Shown piece by piece: positions 8,169 through 14,558 of a DNA stretch of 19,563 nt. The notes below the pieces were generated by a model, which had not been told where the DNA came from, did not search any database, and saw only the letters and a list, made by a program, of their open reading frames with translations. The position numbers and the translations under genes were made by a program. The number at the start of each line of letters is the position of its first letter. Position 1 is the stretch's first letter. The stretch lies in NCBI RefSeq assembly GCF_000145035.1, contig NC_014387.1:3322333-3341895 (forward strand). The letters are read 5' to 3'. The DNA comes from Butyrivibrio proteoclasticus B316. Lineage in GTDB: Bacteria; Bacillota; Clostridia; Lachnospirales; Lachnospiraceae.

Positions 8169-8825
8169 TTATGTTCCTCTCTGAAACTGCTTGCCGAAGT
8201 TGTTAAGATAGTAACTGTACTCCTTGCGGCTCACGAAAATAAAAGCCCAGTGAGCGTTCTTCTTTTCCTTTCTCAGCAAAGCAAGATATTCTTCTCCACA
8301 GAAACTTCTGAATCTGTGGCCCTCAAATAAAGCGATCAACGGTACATCTGTGTATCCATCCGATTTTTTATTTATGATCACATCTGCATCATCTTCTATA
8401 AGCCGAAGGGGTATCTTTACCAGTTCAGACAGGAAAAACTCCTCCCCGTCAGGTGTTTCCAGTCCTCCATTCTCCAGATATATCCTTACCCATTCTTCAC
8501 CTACGCCTGCATCCGAATACTGCTTTGCAGAGTAAATGCTCGGGGAATACACGGGAAGCTTTATCTTCTTACCATATACGATCTTTTTGATTGATTCCGG
8601 AGACAGGTAGAAATCTTCAGCCAGTTCAACGATGCCGGCACCTGCAGCATATCTGCTGCAGATGAGGGCATTTCTCTTATTCAGTTTTTCACGATATCCG
8701 GATGCTTCTCCCCAGCCTTTAGTTTTTTCGCACTTGGGAATATAAATAGCTTTTCCTTCCGCATACTTTTGCACTTCTTTCAAAAGACTTGCGGGGAGAA
8801 TATCCTTGGCATTTTCATATTTCAT
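8169..8825 (-). CDS. CD3324-family helix-turn-helix protein with an unrecognised C-terminal domain
   Basis: Residues 1 to about 93 match the pattern of the clostridial CD3324 family: MKYENAKDILP, then GKAIYIPK, WGEASGYREKL, and a helix-turn-helix-like AAGAGIVELAEDFYLSPESIKKIVY. That family is usually only about 90 residues. Here a further 125 residues follow, with no signature that I know (GEEWVRIYLENGG, KIPLRLIEDDADVI, WAFIFVSRKEYSYYLNNFG). The ATG at 8825 lies 4 nt after the upstream gene's stop and has only a weak ribosome binding site inside that gene, which points to translational coupling. A DNA-binding or sensor role for the unit is possible but is inference. Confidence 0.75.
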   Translation of the reverse strand: MKYENAKDILPASLLKEVQKYAEGKAIYIPKCEKTKGWGEASGYREKLNKRNALICSRYAAGAGIVELAEDFYLSPESIKKIVYGKKIKLPVYSPSIYSAKQYSDAGVGEEWVRIYLENGGLETPDGEEFFLSELVKIPLRLIEDDADVIINKKSDGYTDVPLIALFEGHRFRSFCGEEYLALLRKEKKNAHWAFIFVSRKEYSYYLNNFGKQFQRGT

Positions 8826-8829
8826 CTGT

Positions 8830-9537
8830 TCAGACCAGCCTGTTCATGCGTTCTTCCAGTTCATTTAAAGATGCGGTAATGGATTCGCAGGACTCAAGAT
8901 CGTCTATGGATGCATGCCACATGAGTGTGTGCAGTCCCTTAAAATACGCCATGCACAGAAAACGTTCCTTATAGTTTTTTATATCTATATTTTTTCTTTT
9001 TGCATACTCATACAGTTTTTCCGGAACCAGGAGATAGGGCTTATTCAAGTCGAGGATTGCAAAATCCATAAGGAAGTCCATGATGCCGGCACGTCCCCAG
9101 TCTGCGCAGTATGTCTTTCCCGCATCATCCACGATCATGTTGACAAAGAAAGTGTTGTTATTTGCAAGAAATCTCTGCCCTTCGCAGAAGGGAGCATACT
9201 GCATGATCTTTGCATATATCTTATCGAAATAATCTTTCTTAAGAAACGTTGTCTCAAACATCTGAGTCCAGTTGTGCCAGTAGCCCTCCTGATCCTCATT
9301 AAAGGTCTCGCGGACAAACTCTTCGAAAGTGGCAAAGGGCGCCTTGTTGTCTTCGTCGAACTCACCGTAACCGGTCAGAGAAGAAATATCCGTATCAGCA
9401 ATCCCAAAGATCATATCGAAAAAGTTCTCATATCCTTTTTCAAACTCTTCCACGGAAAGTTCATTAGCACATCTTCCCTTGGGGCTCATCTCAATTTTGT
9501 CCCCTGTCAGATTCTTTATAAATATATCTCTGTTCAT
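8830..9537 (-). CDS. Hygromycin-kinase-like C-lobe with a degenerate catalytic loop
   Basis: 235 residues. From residue 50 onward it follows the pattern of APH(4)/Hph-like kinases: DISSLTGYGEFDEDNKAPF, a WHNW segment, then the catalytic region near 121-160. Two things are odd. The ATP-binding N-lobe is absent, as only about 45 residues precede the match. The HxDx4N loop reads NxNx4N (N126, N128, N133), so the catalytic base Asp is Asn and the His is Asn. The later metal-binding Asp is kept (ADWG, D146). It is therefore probably not an active kinase; it may be a decayed remnant, or a pseudokinase or binding partner of the intact APH-like kinase two genes downstream. The second ATG (9537) is chosen because AAAGGA lies 8 nt upstream. 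Confidence 0.7.
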   Translation of the reverse strand: MNRDIFIKNLTGDKIEMSPKGRCANELSVEEFEKGYENFFDMIFGIADTDISSLTGYGEFDEDNKAPFATFEEFVRETFNEDQEGYWHNWTQMFETTFLKKDYFDKIYAKIMQYAPFCEGQRFLANNNTFFVNMIVDDAGKTYCADWGRAGIMDFLMDFAILDLNKPYLLVPEKLYEYAKRKNIDIKNYKERFLCMAYFKGLHTLMWHASIDDLESCESITASLNELEERMNRLV

Positions 9538-9656
9538 TTTTATCATCCTTTCGTATCTACTTATTTCCTGTTACTTGTAGCGGCGCCTTACAAAAAGAAT
9601 GATAACAGCCACCCCGGCAGCTTCATATAGAAAGAACGGTTATAACAAAACTTTAC

Positions 9657-9887
9657 TCACCGCTTTATTGCAATCGCCGTAAACTCACCCGGGAGTTTTT
9701 CATTTTCCCATGAAGGATGTTCATCAAAACGCTCCAAAGTAAATCCGCTCCCGATGATAGAATTGATGATCTCGCTGATGGTGTACTTCCTGTAATGGCA
9801 CTTCGGGATCTGCTTACGGATCTCCTCATCGTAAAATCTTGCGTGTGCCATCTCACCTTCAAAGATATCTGTTGAGAAATAACTCAT
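9657..9887 (-). pseudogene. 3' remnant of a second SAM-dependent methyltransferase gene
   Basis: The 76 codons encode FEGEMAHARFYDEE, then HYRKYTISEIINSIIGSGF and FDEHPSWENEKLPGEF. I know this pattern from the C-terminal end of class I methyltransferases (YT/SISEIINA, EHPSW, PGEFT). The glycine-rich SAM-binding N-terminus is missing, and the frame is closed by a TAA 18 nt before its first ATG, so no complete gene exists. Its first 29 bases overlap the end of the intact methyltransferase gene in another frame, which suggests a deletion that joined two methyltransferase genes. Confidence 0.65.
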
Positions 9888-10683
9888 GGTTGGCTGCTGC
9901 CGTTATTCCCCATTTCCGTAAATACCAGCTGTATCCATAGAATACAAGTTGCCTTTCTCCCCCAGCAAAAACTGGCGTCAAGGATTCCTTCATCCATTTT
10001 CTTATCTCATTAGCACTGGCATTTCCGCGCTCTATCTGAGCATTAACATTGGACTGGATCAGCATAAAATCCACGAACTTATCCAGGGTAAAAGAGTATT
10101 CCATATCATATTCCGTCTGCTTTTCCATTACAAAGCCACCAATCAGATCAGACTGAGTCCACTTGTTCTCTTTTCTAGGTGGCTTAGGAAATCTGCTCAG
10201 ATACTCATCCCGGTACCATCTGGTATAATCATCATTTCCTACCATTCTGTCTGTAATCCCAAAATCATAAATTACGATAAGCCCGTTATCCTCCAGAACT
10301 TCAGCCATATTAGTCATGAACTTCTTTTCATCCACCCAGTTGATGCATCCTGCAGCTGTTACAATATCATATTTTTTATTTGGGATTCTTGTTTCTTCCG
10401 CTTTAGCAGTATAAAAAGAGTAAGAAGAATCTGTGCCATAAATCTCATCGCATACTTCAACCATTGATTCTGCTATATCTGTTCCTGTTACCTTGTCACA
10501 TATGAGCCTTAGTGCCTTGGTTGAAAGTCCCGCTCCACAACCCACGTCAAGACCATTTTTGAACATATAATCATTAGGAAGACTGCAATCTTTTTTAATC
10601 TGCTCTATTACTGACTTATGAAGCCAGGGTCTCTTGGCATAGCCCTGTGCTATCCTTTTAGAGTCAAATGCCTTATTATCCAT
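9859..10683 (-). CDS. Class I SAM-dependent methyltransferase
   Basis: 274-residue soluble methyltransferase of the UbiE/SmtA type. Motif I is LDVGCGAGLSTKAL (about residues 45-58), the acidic ribose-binding position follows in TGTDIAESMVEV, and motif IV/post-I is DIVTAAGCINWVD. The substrate is unknown. Homologs of this kind usually end near the FYGYSWYLRK sequence, so the last 17 residues (WGITAAANHELFLNRYL) are probably read from sequence of the neighbouring methyltransferase remnant in the wrong frame. The ribosome binding site GAGGAG is about 14 nt from the ATG, farther than normal, and no better start is visible. The Nudix gene lies 78 nt upstream. Confidence 0.85.
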   Translation of the reverse strand: MDNKAFDSKRIAQGYAKRPWLHKSVIEQIKKDCSLPNDYMFKNGLDVGCGAGLSTKALRLICDKVTGTDIAESMVEVCDEIYGTDSSYSFYTAKAEETRIPNKKYDIVTAAGCINWVDEKKFMTNMAEVLEDNGLIVIYDFGITDRMVGNDDYTRWYRDEYLSRFPKPPRKENKWTQSDLIGGFVMEKQTEYDMEYSFTLDKFVDFMLIQSNVNAQIERGNASANEIRKWMKESLTPVFAGGERQLVFYGYSWYLRKWGITAAANHELFLNRYL

Positions 10684-10724
10684 GAATAGCTTATGCTCTC
10701 CTCACCAGCATCTTATATTTTTAA

Positions 10725-10746
10725 AACCTCCGAATTCGAGGGGGTT
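10725..10746 (-). terminator. Weak hairpin after the Nudix gene
   Basis: On the minus strand CCTC pairs with GAGG around GAATTCG, with AA/TT pairs outside a small bulge, followed by TTTTAAAAATA. The stem is short, so it is at most a weak terminator between the Nudix and methyltransferase genes. Confidence 0.3.
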
Positions 10747-10761
10747 AAAAGAGTACACTGA

Positions 10762-11247
10762 TTACTTCAGTTCTACAATAAAATTCAGCATCCTCTGTGT
10801 CGCCAACTCACTTCGTGTCATTGAGAGTAATTCATCTGCCGTTACCCATTTAAATGCAGATGTTTCTCCTTCCTGCAATACCACGCTATTTTTATCAGCA
10901 TCCGTTTCACATAAGTAATCCACATATATTGATCTATGAAGATGATGCAGAACACGTCCTACCTCAGTAAGTTTATCTGCTTTTATTCCTGTCTCTTCTG
11001 AAAGTTCTCTATGCGCACAAGTAAGTGGATCTTCCCCTTGGAGTGCAGATCCTCCAGCAGTAGCTTCCCACATCCCACCTAAGTGCTTTCTTGGATCTCT
11101 TTGCATAAGTAAATAAGTACCATCAGCGTGTCTTACGATGATTTCACACACAAGATGAAAAACTCCATCCGGAATCTCTTCACCACGAATCAATGTCATT
11201 CCATCGATTTTATTTAGTTTTGCATCATAAGCATCCCATTGTTCCAT
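10762..11247 (-). CDS. Nudix hydrolase
   Basis: 161-residue hydrolase of nucleoside diphosphates linked to another group X. The Nudix box is complete: GSALQGE, seven residues, then RELSEETGI (residues 66-88), with all metal-binding glutamates present. The preceding GMWEATAGG is also typical, and the early part resembles isopentenyl-diphosphate isomerase-like Nudix proteins that begin with a WDxYD-type segment. The ATG at 11247 is chosen because AGGAGG lies 6 nt upstream; the ATG at 11268 lies in front of that site and has none of its own. The substrate cannot be inferred. Confidence 0.9.
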   Translation of the reverse strand: MEQWDAYDAKLNKIDGMTLIRGEEIPDGVFHLVCEIIVRHADGTYLLMQRDPRKHLGGMWEATAGGSALQGEDPLTCAHRELSEETGIKADKLTEVGRVLHHLHRSIYVDYLCETDADKNSVVLQEGETSAFKWVTADELLSMTRSELATQRMLNFIVELK

Positions 11248-11288
11248 AAATATCCTCCTGGATAGCATTCCTCCAACGCTGAATTCAA

Positions 11289-12101
11289 TTATATCAAATA
11301 TTCCTTGATTTTCTTTTCTACATATTTCATATTTAGTGGTATTTTCACAGACTCCATAGAAATAATCATGTCCTTGCCAATACCTATCCCTGCTTGCTCA
11401 TATATATGCAGCTTTAATAATGCATTTTTAGCATATTCGCCATCAGTTATTAGTCCTAAGTGTTCCCAATAGATTGTCTTTCTCGTTCTTACATTTAGCA
11501 AAGCAAAATCCGGATACACTGTTCTTCCGTCATTCAATATCACTTGCGGCTCATAACTATAAGGTATTTCGTACTTAGCAAATAAATCTGCGAGTATTTT
11601 CTCTGACTTCGAACGAACTTTTTCTCCGCGTAATGTCTGATACAGTCCTTCTTCCGGGAAAGGATTCATTCCGCCCCTATTCATTGAACGCCACTCACTA
11701 ATATAGCTCTCATCTGTTGGTATCAAGGGCTTGACCAATGCCTTTCTTGCATCACTCAAATTATTATATACATCCTCGATTGAGCTAATATCATAAAGTT
11801 TCAAAAATCTTTCAATCCTATATTTCATAGTCAGAAGCTTATCAAGCACTACGTTATAATAGTCCCTCTGCACTATTCTTTTTACTTTATCAATATTGCT
11901 TTCTCTTATATACTCTAACTTTCCATCATCCTTTTCCAGATAATACTGATATCCATTCTTTCGTTTGGAAATTCTCACAGGTCTATCATCTTGTATTTTT
12001 ATCGCATTTGCTGCCCTCTGTGTTTCACTGATCAGATTTTCCAGCTTAGCAACCTGTTCTTTTAATTGTATTGAATAGTCTTCTATTGCTTTTCCCTCCA
12101 T
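11289..12101 (-). CDS. PD-(D/E)XK-like nuclease-fold protein with N-terminal coiled coil
   Basis: 270 residues. Residues 5-35 look like a coiled coil; 41-70 carry a KRKNGYQYYLEKDDGKLEYI strand pair. Residues 160-225 have the layout of a PD-(D/E)XK nuclease: SKSE (E167), a strand with a Tyr-rich EIPYSYEPQV, YPDF (D198), then YWEHLG (E213). The lysine normally in ExK is replaced (E-H-L), a variant I know from helicase-associated nuclease-like domains that read PDF then EHFG. It is therefore likely metal-dependent, but activity is not certain. The ATG at 12101 directly follows an in-frame TAA and has only a weak TTGGA upstream. The repeat array 12136-12432 lies just upstream. Confidence 0.75.
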   Translation of the reverse strand: MEGKAIEDYSIQLKEQVAKLENLISETQRAANAIKIQDDRPVRISKRKNGYQYYLEKDDGKLEYIRESNIDKVKRIVQRDYYNVVLDKLLTMKYRIERFLKLYDISSIEDVYNNLSDARKALVKPLIPTDESYISEWRSMNRGGMNPFPEEGLYQTLRGEKVRSKSEKILADLFAKYEIPYSYEPQVILNDGRTVYPDFALLNVRTRKTIYWEHLGLITDGEYAKNALLKLHIYEQAGIGIGKDMIISMESVKIPLNMKYVEKKIKEYLI

Positions 12102-12135
12102 TTATCCAAGTTCTGTTTCTAATTTTTCCTGTCTA

Positions 12136-12432
12136 ACACTTCTTTACTTCCCCGCCAGCTTTATAAGTGTCTATTATGAGTCTCTTCAAGCCTGTCCAAC
12201 ACTCAATCAGGTAAACATTGCTTCTACAAGTGCTCAAAACTAGCTTTTTTACCACATTTAATACCAAGCAAGCACTCCTATATCAATCCTCTTAATCCAC
12301 GAGTGTTGCACTGTCCAAAACTGACACTCCCTGTAAATAGTAGGCATCATCTGAGTGTTATGGTCCCAAAAGGTCTACACTCCTCTGTGCATTGAATCGT
12401 TATCCAAGTGTTATTGCTAAGCAACGAACACT
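12136..12432. repeat. Array of inverted ACACT...AGTGT boxes with fixed 30-nt spacing
   Basis: ACACT-type boxes start at 12136, 12199, 12272 (GCACT), 12324, 12377 and 12428. AGTGT-type boxes start at 12166, 12229 (AGTGC), 12302, 12354 and 12407. Each of the first five forward boxes is followed exactly 30 nt later by its inverse, leaving 25 nt that differ in every unit. At the same distance from the sixth box (12458) there is only a degenerate CGTGG. Unit starts step by 63, 73, 52, 53 and 51 nt. The base after ACACT is C in five of six. An additional GCACT at 12308 falls outside the pattern. It has no long repeat, so it is not a CRISPR array. The role is unknown. Confidence 0.75.
12171..12199 (-). 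promoter_or_regulatory. Candidate promoter of the nuclease-like gene, within the box array
   Basis: Minus strand TTGGAC (12199-12194), 17-nt spacer, TAATAG (12176-12171). The expected start near 12163 gives a leader of about 60 nt. One AGTGT box (12166-12170) lies just downstream of the -10, and one ACACT box (12199-12203) abuts the -35, so the promoter fills the gap between two array units. Confidence 0.5.
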
Positions 12433-12515
12433 CGTCGCGTTATTCATTGGATTTATTCGTGGTAAGACAACTATCACCACAAAAGATTGCTAAAGAAAAA
12501 TTAGAAATCTAGAAA

Positions 12516-12544
12516 AATATAACTCAAACCATAGAAAAAATCAA
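12516..12544 (-). promoter_or_regulatory. Candidate promoter reading into the box array
   Basis: Minus strand TTGATT (12544-12539), 17-nt spacer, TATATT (12521-12516). Transcription from here would cross the whole array and reach the nuclease-like gene about 400 nt later. The sequence is AT-rich, so a chance match is possible. Confidence 0.45.
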
Positions 12545-12600
12545 CAAATAACCCGCAAAGCTTTTGAACACCAGCATCACAAGCCTGCTGCATCACTCCT

Positions 12601-12637
12601 CTTCTAGAAATCGCTAAAAGGCAGCGATTTCTAGAAG
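12601..12637. repeat. Perfect 15-bp hairpin without T tract
   Basis: CTTCTAGAAATCGCT (12601-12615) and AGCGATTTCTAGAAG (12623-12637) are perfect inverses around a 7-nt loop. Each arm contains the smaller palindrome TTCTAGAA. No T run follows on either strand, so it is not a normal terminator. Confidence 0.85.
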
Positions 12638-12662
12638 CGTCTGTTGTCGCCAAATACTCTCC

Positions 12663-12783
12663 GTATCAATAAGCACACTGCTTCGCAGTTCTTACCCAAA
12701 TAAAAAGACAGCAATTCTCATGCAAGCATGAGTTGCTGTCTTTATTATTTGGGCAGGTACTCCGTACCTGTGCTTATTGATAC
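12663..12783. repeat. Cloverleaf-like nested inverted repeat (121 bp) downstream of guaA
   Basis: The outer arms GTATCAATAAGCACA (12663-12677) and TGTGCTTATTGATAC (12769-12783) are perfect inverses. Inside lie three hairpins: CTGC-TTC-GCAG (12678-12688), a stem of about 27 bp (12695-12753) containing the guaA terminator, and CAGGTAC-TCC-GTACCTG (12754-12770). There is no obvious target-site duplication at the ends. It may be a miniature inverted-repeat element or a structured RNA tail. Confidence 0.75.
12695..12753 (-). terminator. Rho-independent terminator of guaA
   Basis: On the minus strand AAAGACAGCAACTCATGC pairs with GCATGAG, AA bulge, TTGCTGTCTTT, and is followed by TTATTT. The stem can extend outward through CCCAAATAA/TTATTTGGG. 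It begins about 50 nt after the guaA stop codon. Confidence 0.85.
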
Positions 12784-12804
12784 TTACGAGTGCCTGGCTC
12801 GTTA

Positions 12805-14355
12805 TCACTCAAGTTCCACCGTTCCTGGTGGCTTACTTGTGAGATCATACATTACGCGGTTAACGCCCTTGACCTCATTGATTATGCGGCTCATAACGCG
12901 CTGCAATACTTCAAACGGAATCTCAGAAGCCTCAGCAGTCATAAAGTCAACAGTCTCAACTGCACGAAGCACAACTGCGTAGTCATAGGTACGCTCATCA
13001 CCCATTACACCGACAGAACGCATATTGGAAAGGGCTGCAAAGTACTGATCAGGGAGCTTCTCAAGTCCGGCTGCAGCAAGCTCTGTACGATAGATATAAT
13101 CTGCATCCTGAACAATTCTAACCTTCTCAGCTGTAACTTCGCCAATAATACGGATTCCAAGGCCAGGGCCAGGGAATGGCTGACGATAAACAAGGTACTC
13201 AGGAAGACCAAGCTCAAGTCCAGCCTTTCTGACTTCATCCTTGAATAAGAGTCTTAATGGCTCGATGATTTCCTTGAAATCAACATAATCAGGAAGTCCA
13301 CCTACATTGTGGTGTGACTTGATAACAACGGATTCTCCGCCAAGTCCTGATTCTACTACGTCCGGATAAATAGTTCCCTGAGCAAGGAAGTCAACTTTTC
13401 CAATCTTCTTGGCTTCTTCCTCGAATACTCTGATGAACTCTTCGCCGATTATCTTACGCTTTCTCTCTGGCTCTTCTACACCCTTGAGCTTAGCATAGTA
13501 TCTCTCAGCTGCATTAACACGGATGAAATTTATATCAAAATTACCATTTGGTCCAAATACGCTCTCGACCTCGTCACCCTCGTTCTTACGCAGAAGACCA
13601 TGGTCTACGAATACGCATGTAAGCTGCTTACCAATAGCCTTGGCAAGAAGTGCTGCAAGTACAGAAGAATCTACTCCGCCTGATAAAGCGAGAAGTACCT
13701 TGCCATCTCCAACCTTTTCGCGGATCTCTGCAATTGTGTTCTCAACAAATGAATCCATTCTCCAGGTTCCGCCTGTCTGGCAGATTCCTCTAACAAAGTT
13801 GTGAAGTATTTCTTTACCTCTCACTGTGTGGAGAACTTCCGGATGGAACTGGATTGCATAAAGCTTTTTCTCTTCGCATGCTGCTGCCGCAACAGGACAA
13901 TCTGCAGTGTGCGCAATAATCTCAAATCCTGGAGCGACCTTGCTGATATAGTCGAAATGGCTCATCCATACGACTGTCTCATCTTCTATTCCGGCAAAAA
14001 GAGCTTCCTTAGAGCCATCTATATAAGTATTAGTCTTACCGTACTCACGAACAGGAGCTTTCTCAACCTTTCCGCCAAGAACATGCATCATGAGCTGAGC
14101 TCCATAACAAAGTCCCAGTACAGGTATACCAAGTTCAAACAGTTCCCTGGTATAAGTTGGTGCACCATCTTCATAGCATGAATTAGGTCCGCCGGTAAGA
14201 ATAATACCCTTGGGATTCATTGCCTTGATCTGGTCAAGTGGTGTTCGATAGGAATAAATCTCGCAATATACATTGCATTCTCTGACTCTGCGCGCAACCA
14301 GCTGGTTATACTGCCCGCCAAAGTCAATTACTATGACTTTTTCTTCTGCCGCCAT
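12805..14355 (-). CDS. guaA: GMP synthase (glutamine-hydrolysing)
   Basis: Cytoplasmic enzyme that converts XMP to GMP with glutamine and ATP. The 516 residues are full length. The class I glutamine amidotransferase domain has the Cys nucleophile in GLCYG (C83) and the His-Glu pair in FHPE (H171, E173). The ATP-pyrophosphatase domain has the PP-loop SGGVDSS (225-231). The C-terminal dimerisation domain ends normally ([10 protein letters not shown], the usual PPGTIEWE-type ending). The start has GAAAGG about 10 nt upstream. It seems to be transcribed alone, with its own promoter and terminator. I see no purine riboswitch in the 203-bp leader region. Confidence 0.97.
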   Translation of the reverse strand: MAAEEKVIVIDFGGQYNQLVARRVRECNVYCEIYSYRTPLDQIKAMNPKGIILTGGPNSCYEDGAPTYTRELFELGIPVLGLCYGAQLMMHVLGGKVEKAPVREYGKTNTYIDGSKEALFAGIEDETVVWMSHFDYISKVAPGFEIIAHTADCPVAAAACEEKKLYAIQFHPEVLHTVRGKEILHNFVRGICQTGGTWRMDSFVENTIAEIREKVGDGKVLLALSGGVDSSVLAALLAKAIGKQLTCVFVDHGLLRKNEGDEVESVFGPNGNFDINFIRVNAAERYYAKLKGVEEPERKRKIIGEEFIRVFEEEAKKIGKVDFLAQGTIYPDVVESGLGGESVVIKSHHNVGGLPDYVDFKEIIEPLRLLFKDEVRKAGLELGLPEYLVYRQPFPGPGLGIRIIGEVTAEKVRIVQDADYIYRTELAAAGLEKLPDQYFAALSNMRSVGVMGDERTYDYAVVLRAVETVDFMTAEASEIPFEVLQRVMSRIINEVKGVNRVMYDLTSKPPGTVELE

Positions 14356-14438
14356 TAGATATCTACCTTTCCTACATTATAGAAAACTACTAACAAATTC
14401 TAATTGCCCAGCTCAAAGATATCTAGACAATCTCTCAC

Positions 14439-14468
14439 ATAATACCATAACTCATATTAAACTGTCGC
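14439..14468 (-). promoter_or_regulatory. Candidate guaA promoter
   Basis: Minus strand GCGACA (14468-14463), 18-nt spacer, TATTAT (14444-14439) preceded by TGG, which gives an extended -10. It is about 80 nt upstream of the start codon. Confidence 0.5.
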
Positions 14469-14511
14469 TAGCATAATATCACAATCTTATCAAGGCATAC
14501 CAGAATTTATT

Positions 14512-14526
14512 TCACAATTATTGTGA
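14512..14526. repeat. Short perfect palindrome upstream of the guaA promoter
   Basis: TCACAAT-T-ATTGTGA. It lies 44 nt upstream of the proposed -35 box, between the NlpC/P60 gene and guaA. A similar core (TCACAAGTTATTGTG) occurs at 4722-4736. It may be an operator or chance in AT-rich DNA. Confidence 0.4.
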
Positions 14527-14558
14527 TAAGCAATTGCTATATCCATAATCCAATACCC

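Noticed and set aside
8914..9630. 238-codon plus-strand open frame opposite the hygromycin-kinase-like gene
   Set aside because: The minus-strand frame has a recognisable family pattern and a good ribosome binding site; the plus-strand frame has neither.
12136..12432. CRISPR array
   Set aside because: Only 5-7 nt boxes are shared, they alternate in orientation, the unit steps vary, and no cas gene is nearby.
12501..12593. A 30-codon minus-strand frame starting MQQACDAGVQKL
   Set aside because: AGGAG lies only 2-3 nt from the ATG, the protein resembles nothing known to me, and the frame overlaps a plausible promoter.
12601..12637. Transcription terminator
   Set aside because: Strong stem, but no T tract on either strand and no gene ending next to it.
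12790..13248. Plus-strand open frame opposite the 3' end of guaA
   Set aside because: Covered by clearly conserved guaA coding sequence.
14356..14558. Purine riboswitch in front of guaA
   Set aside because: I looked for the conserved aptamer loops on the minus strand and did not find them; only a promoter and a short palindrome are visible.
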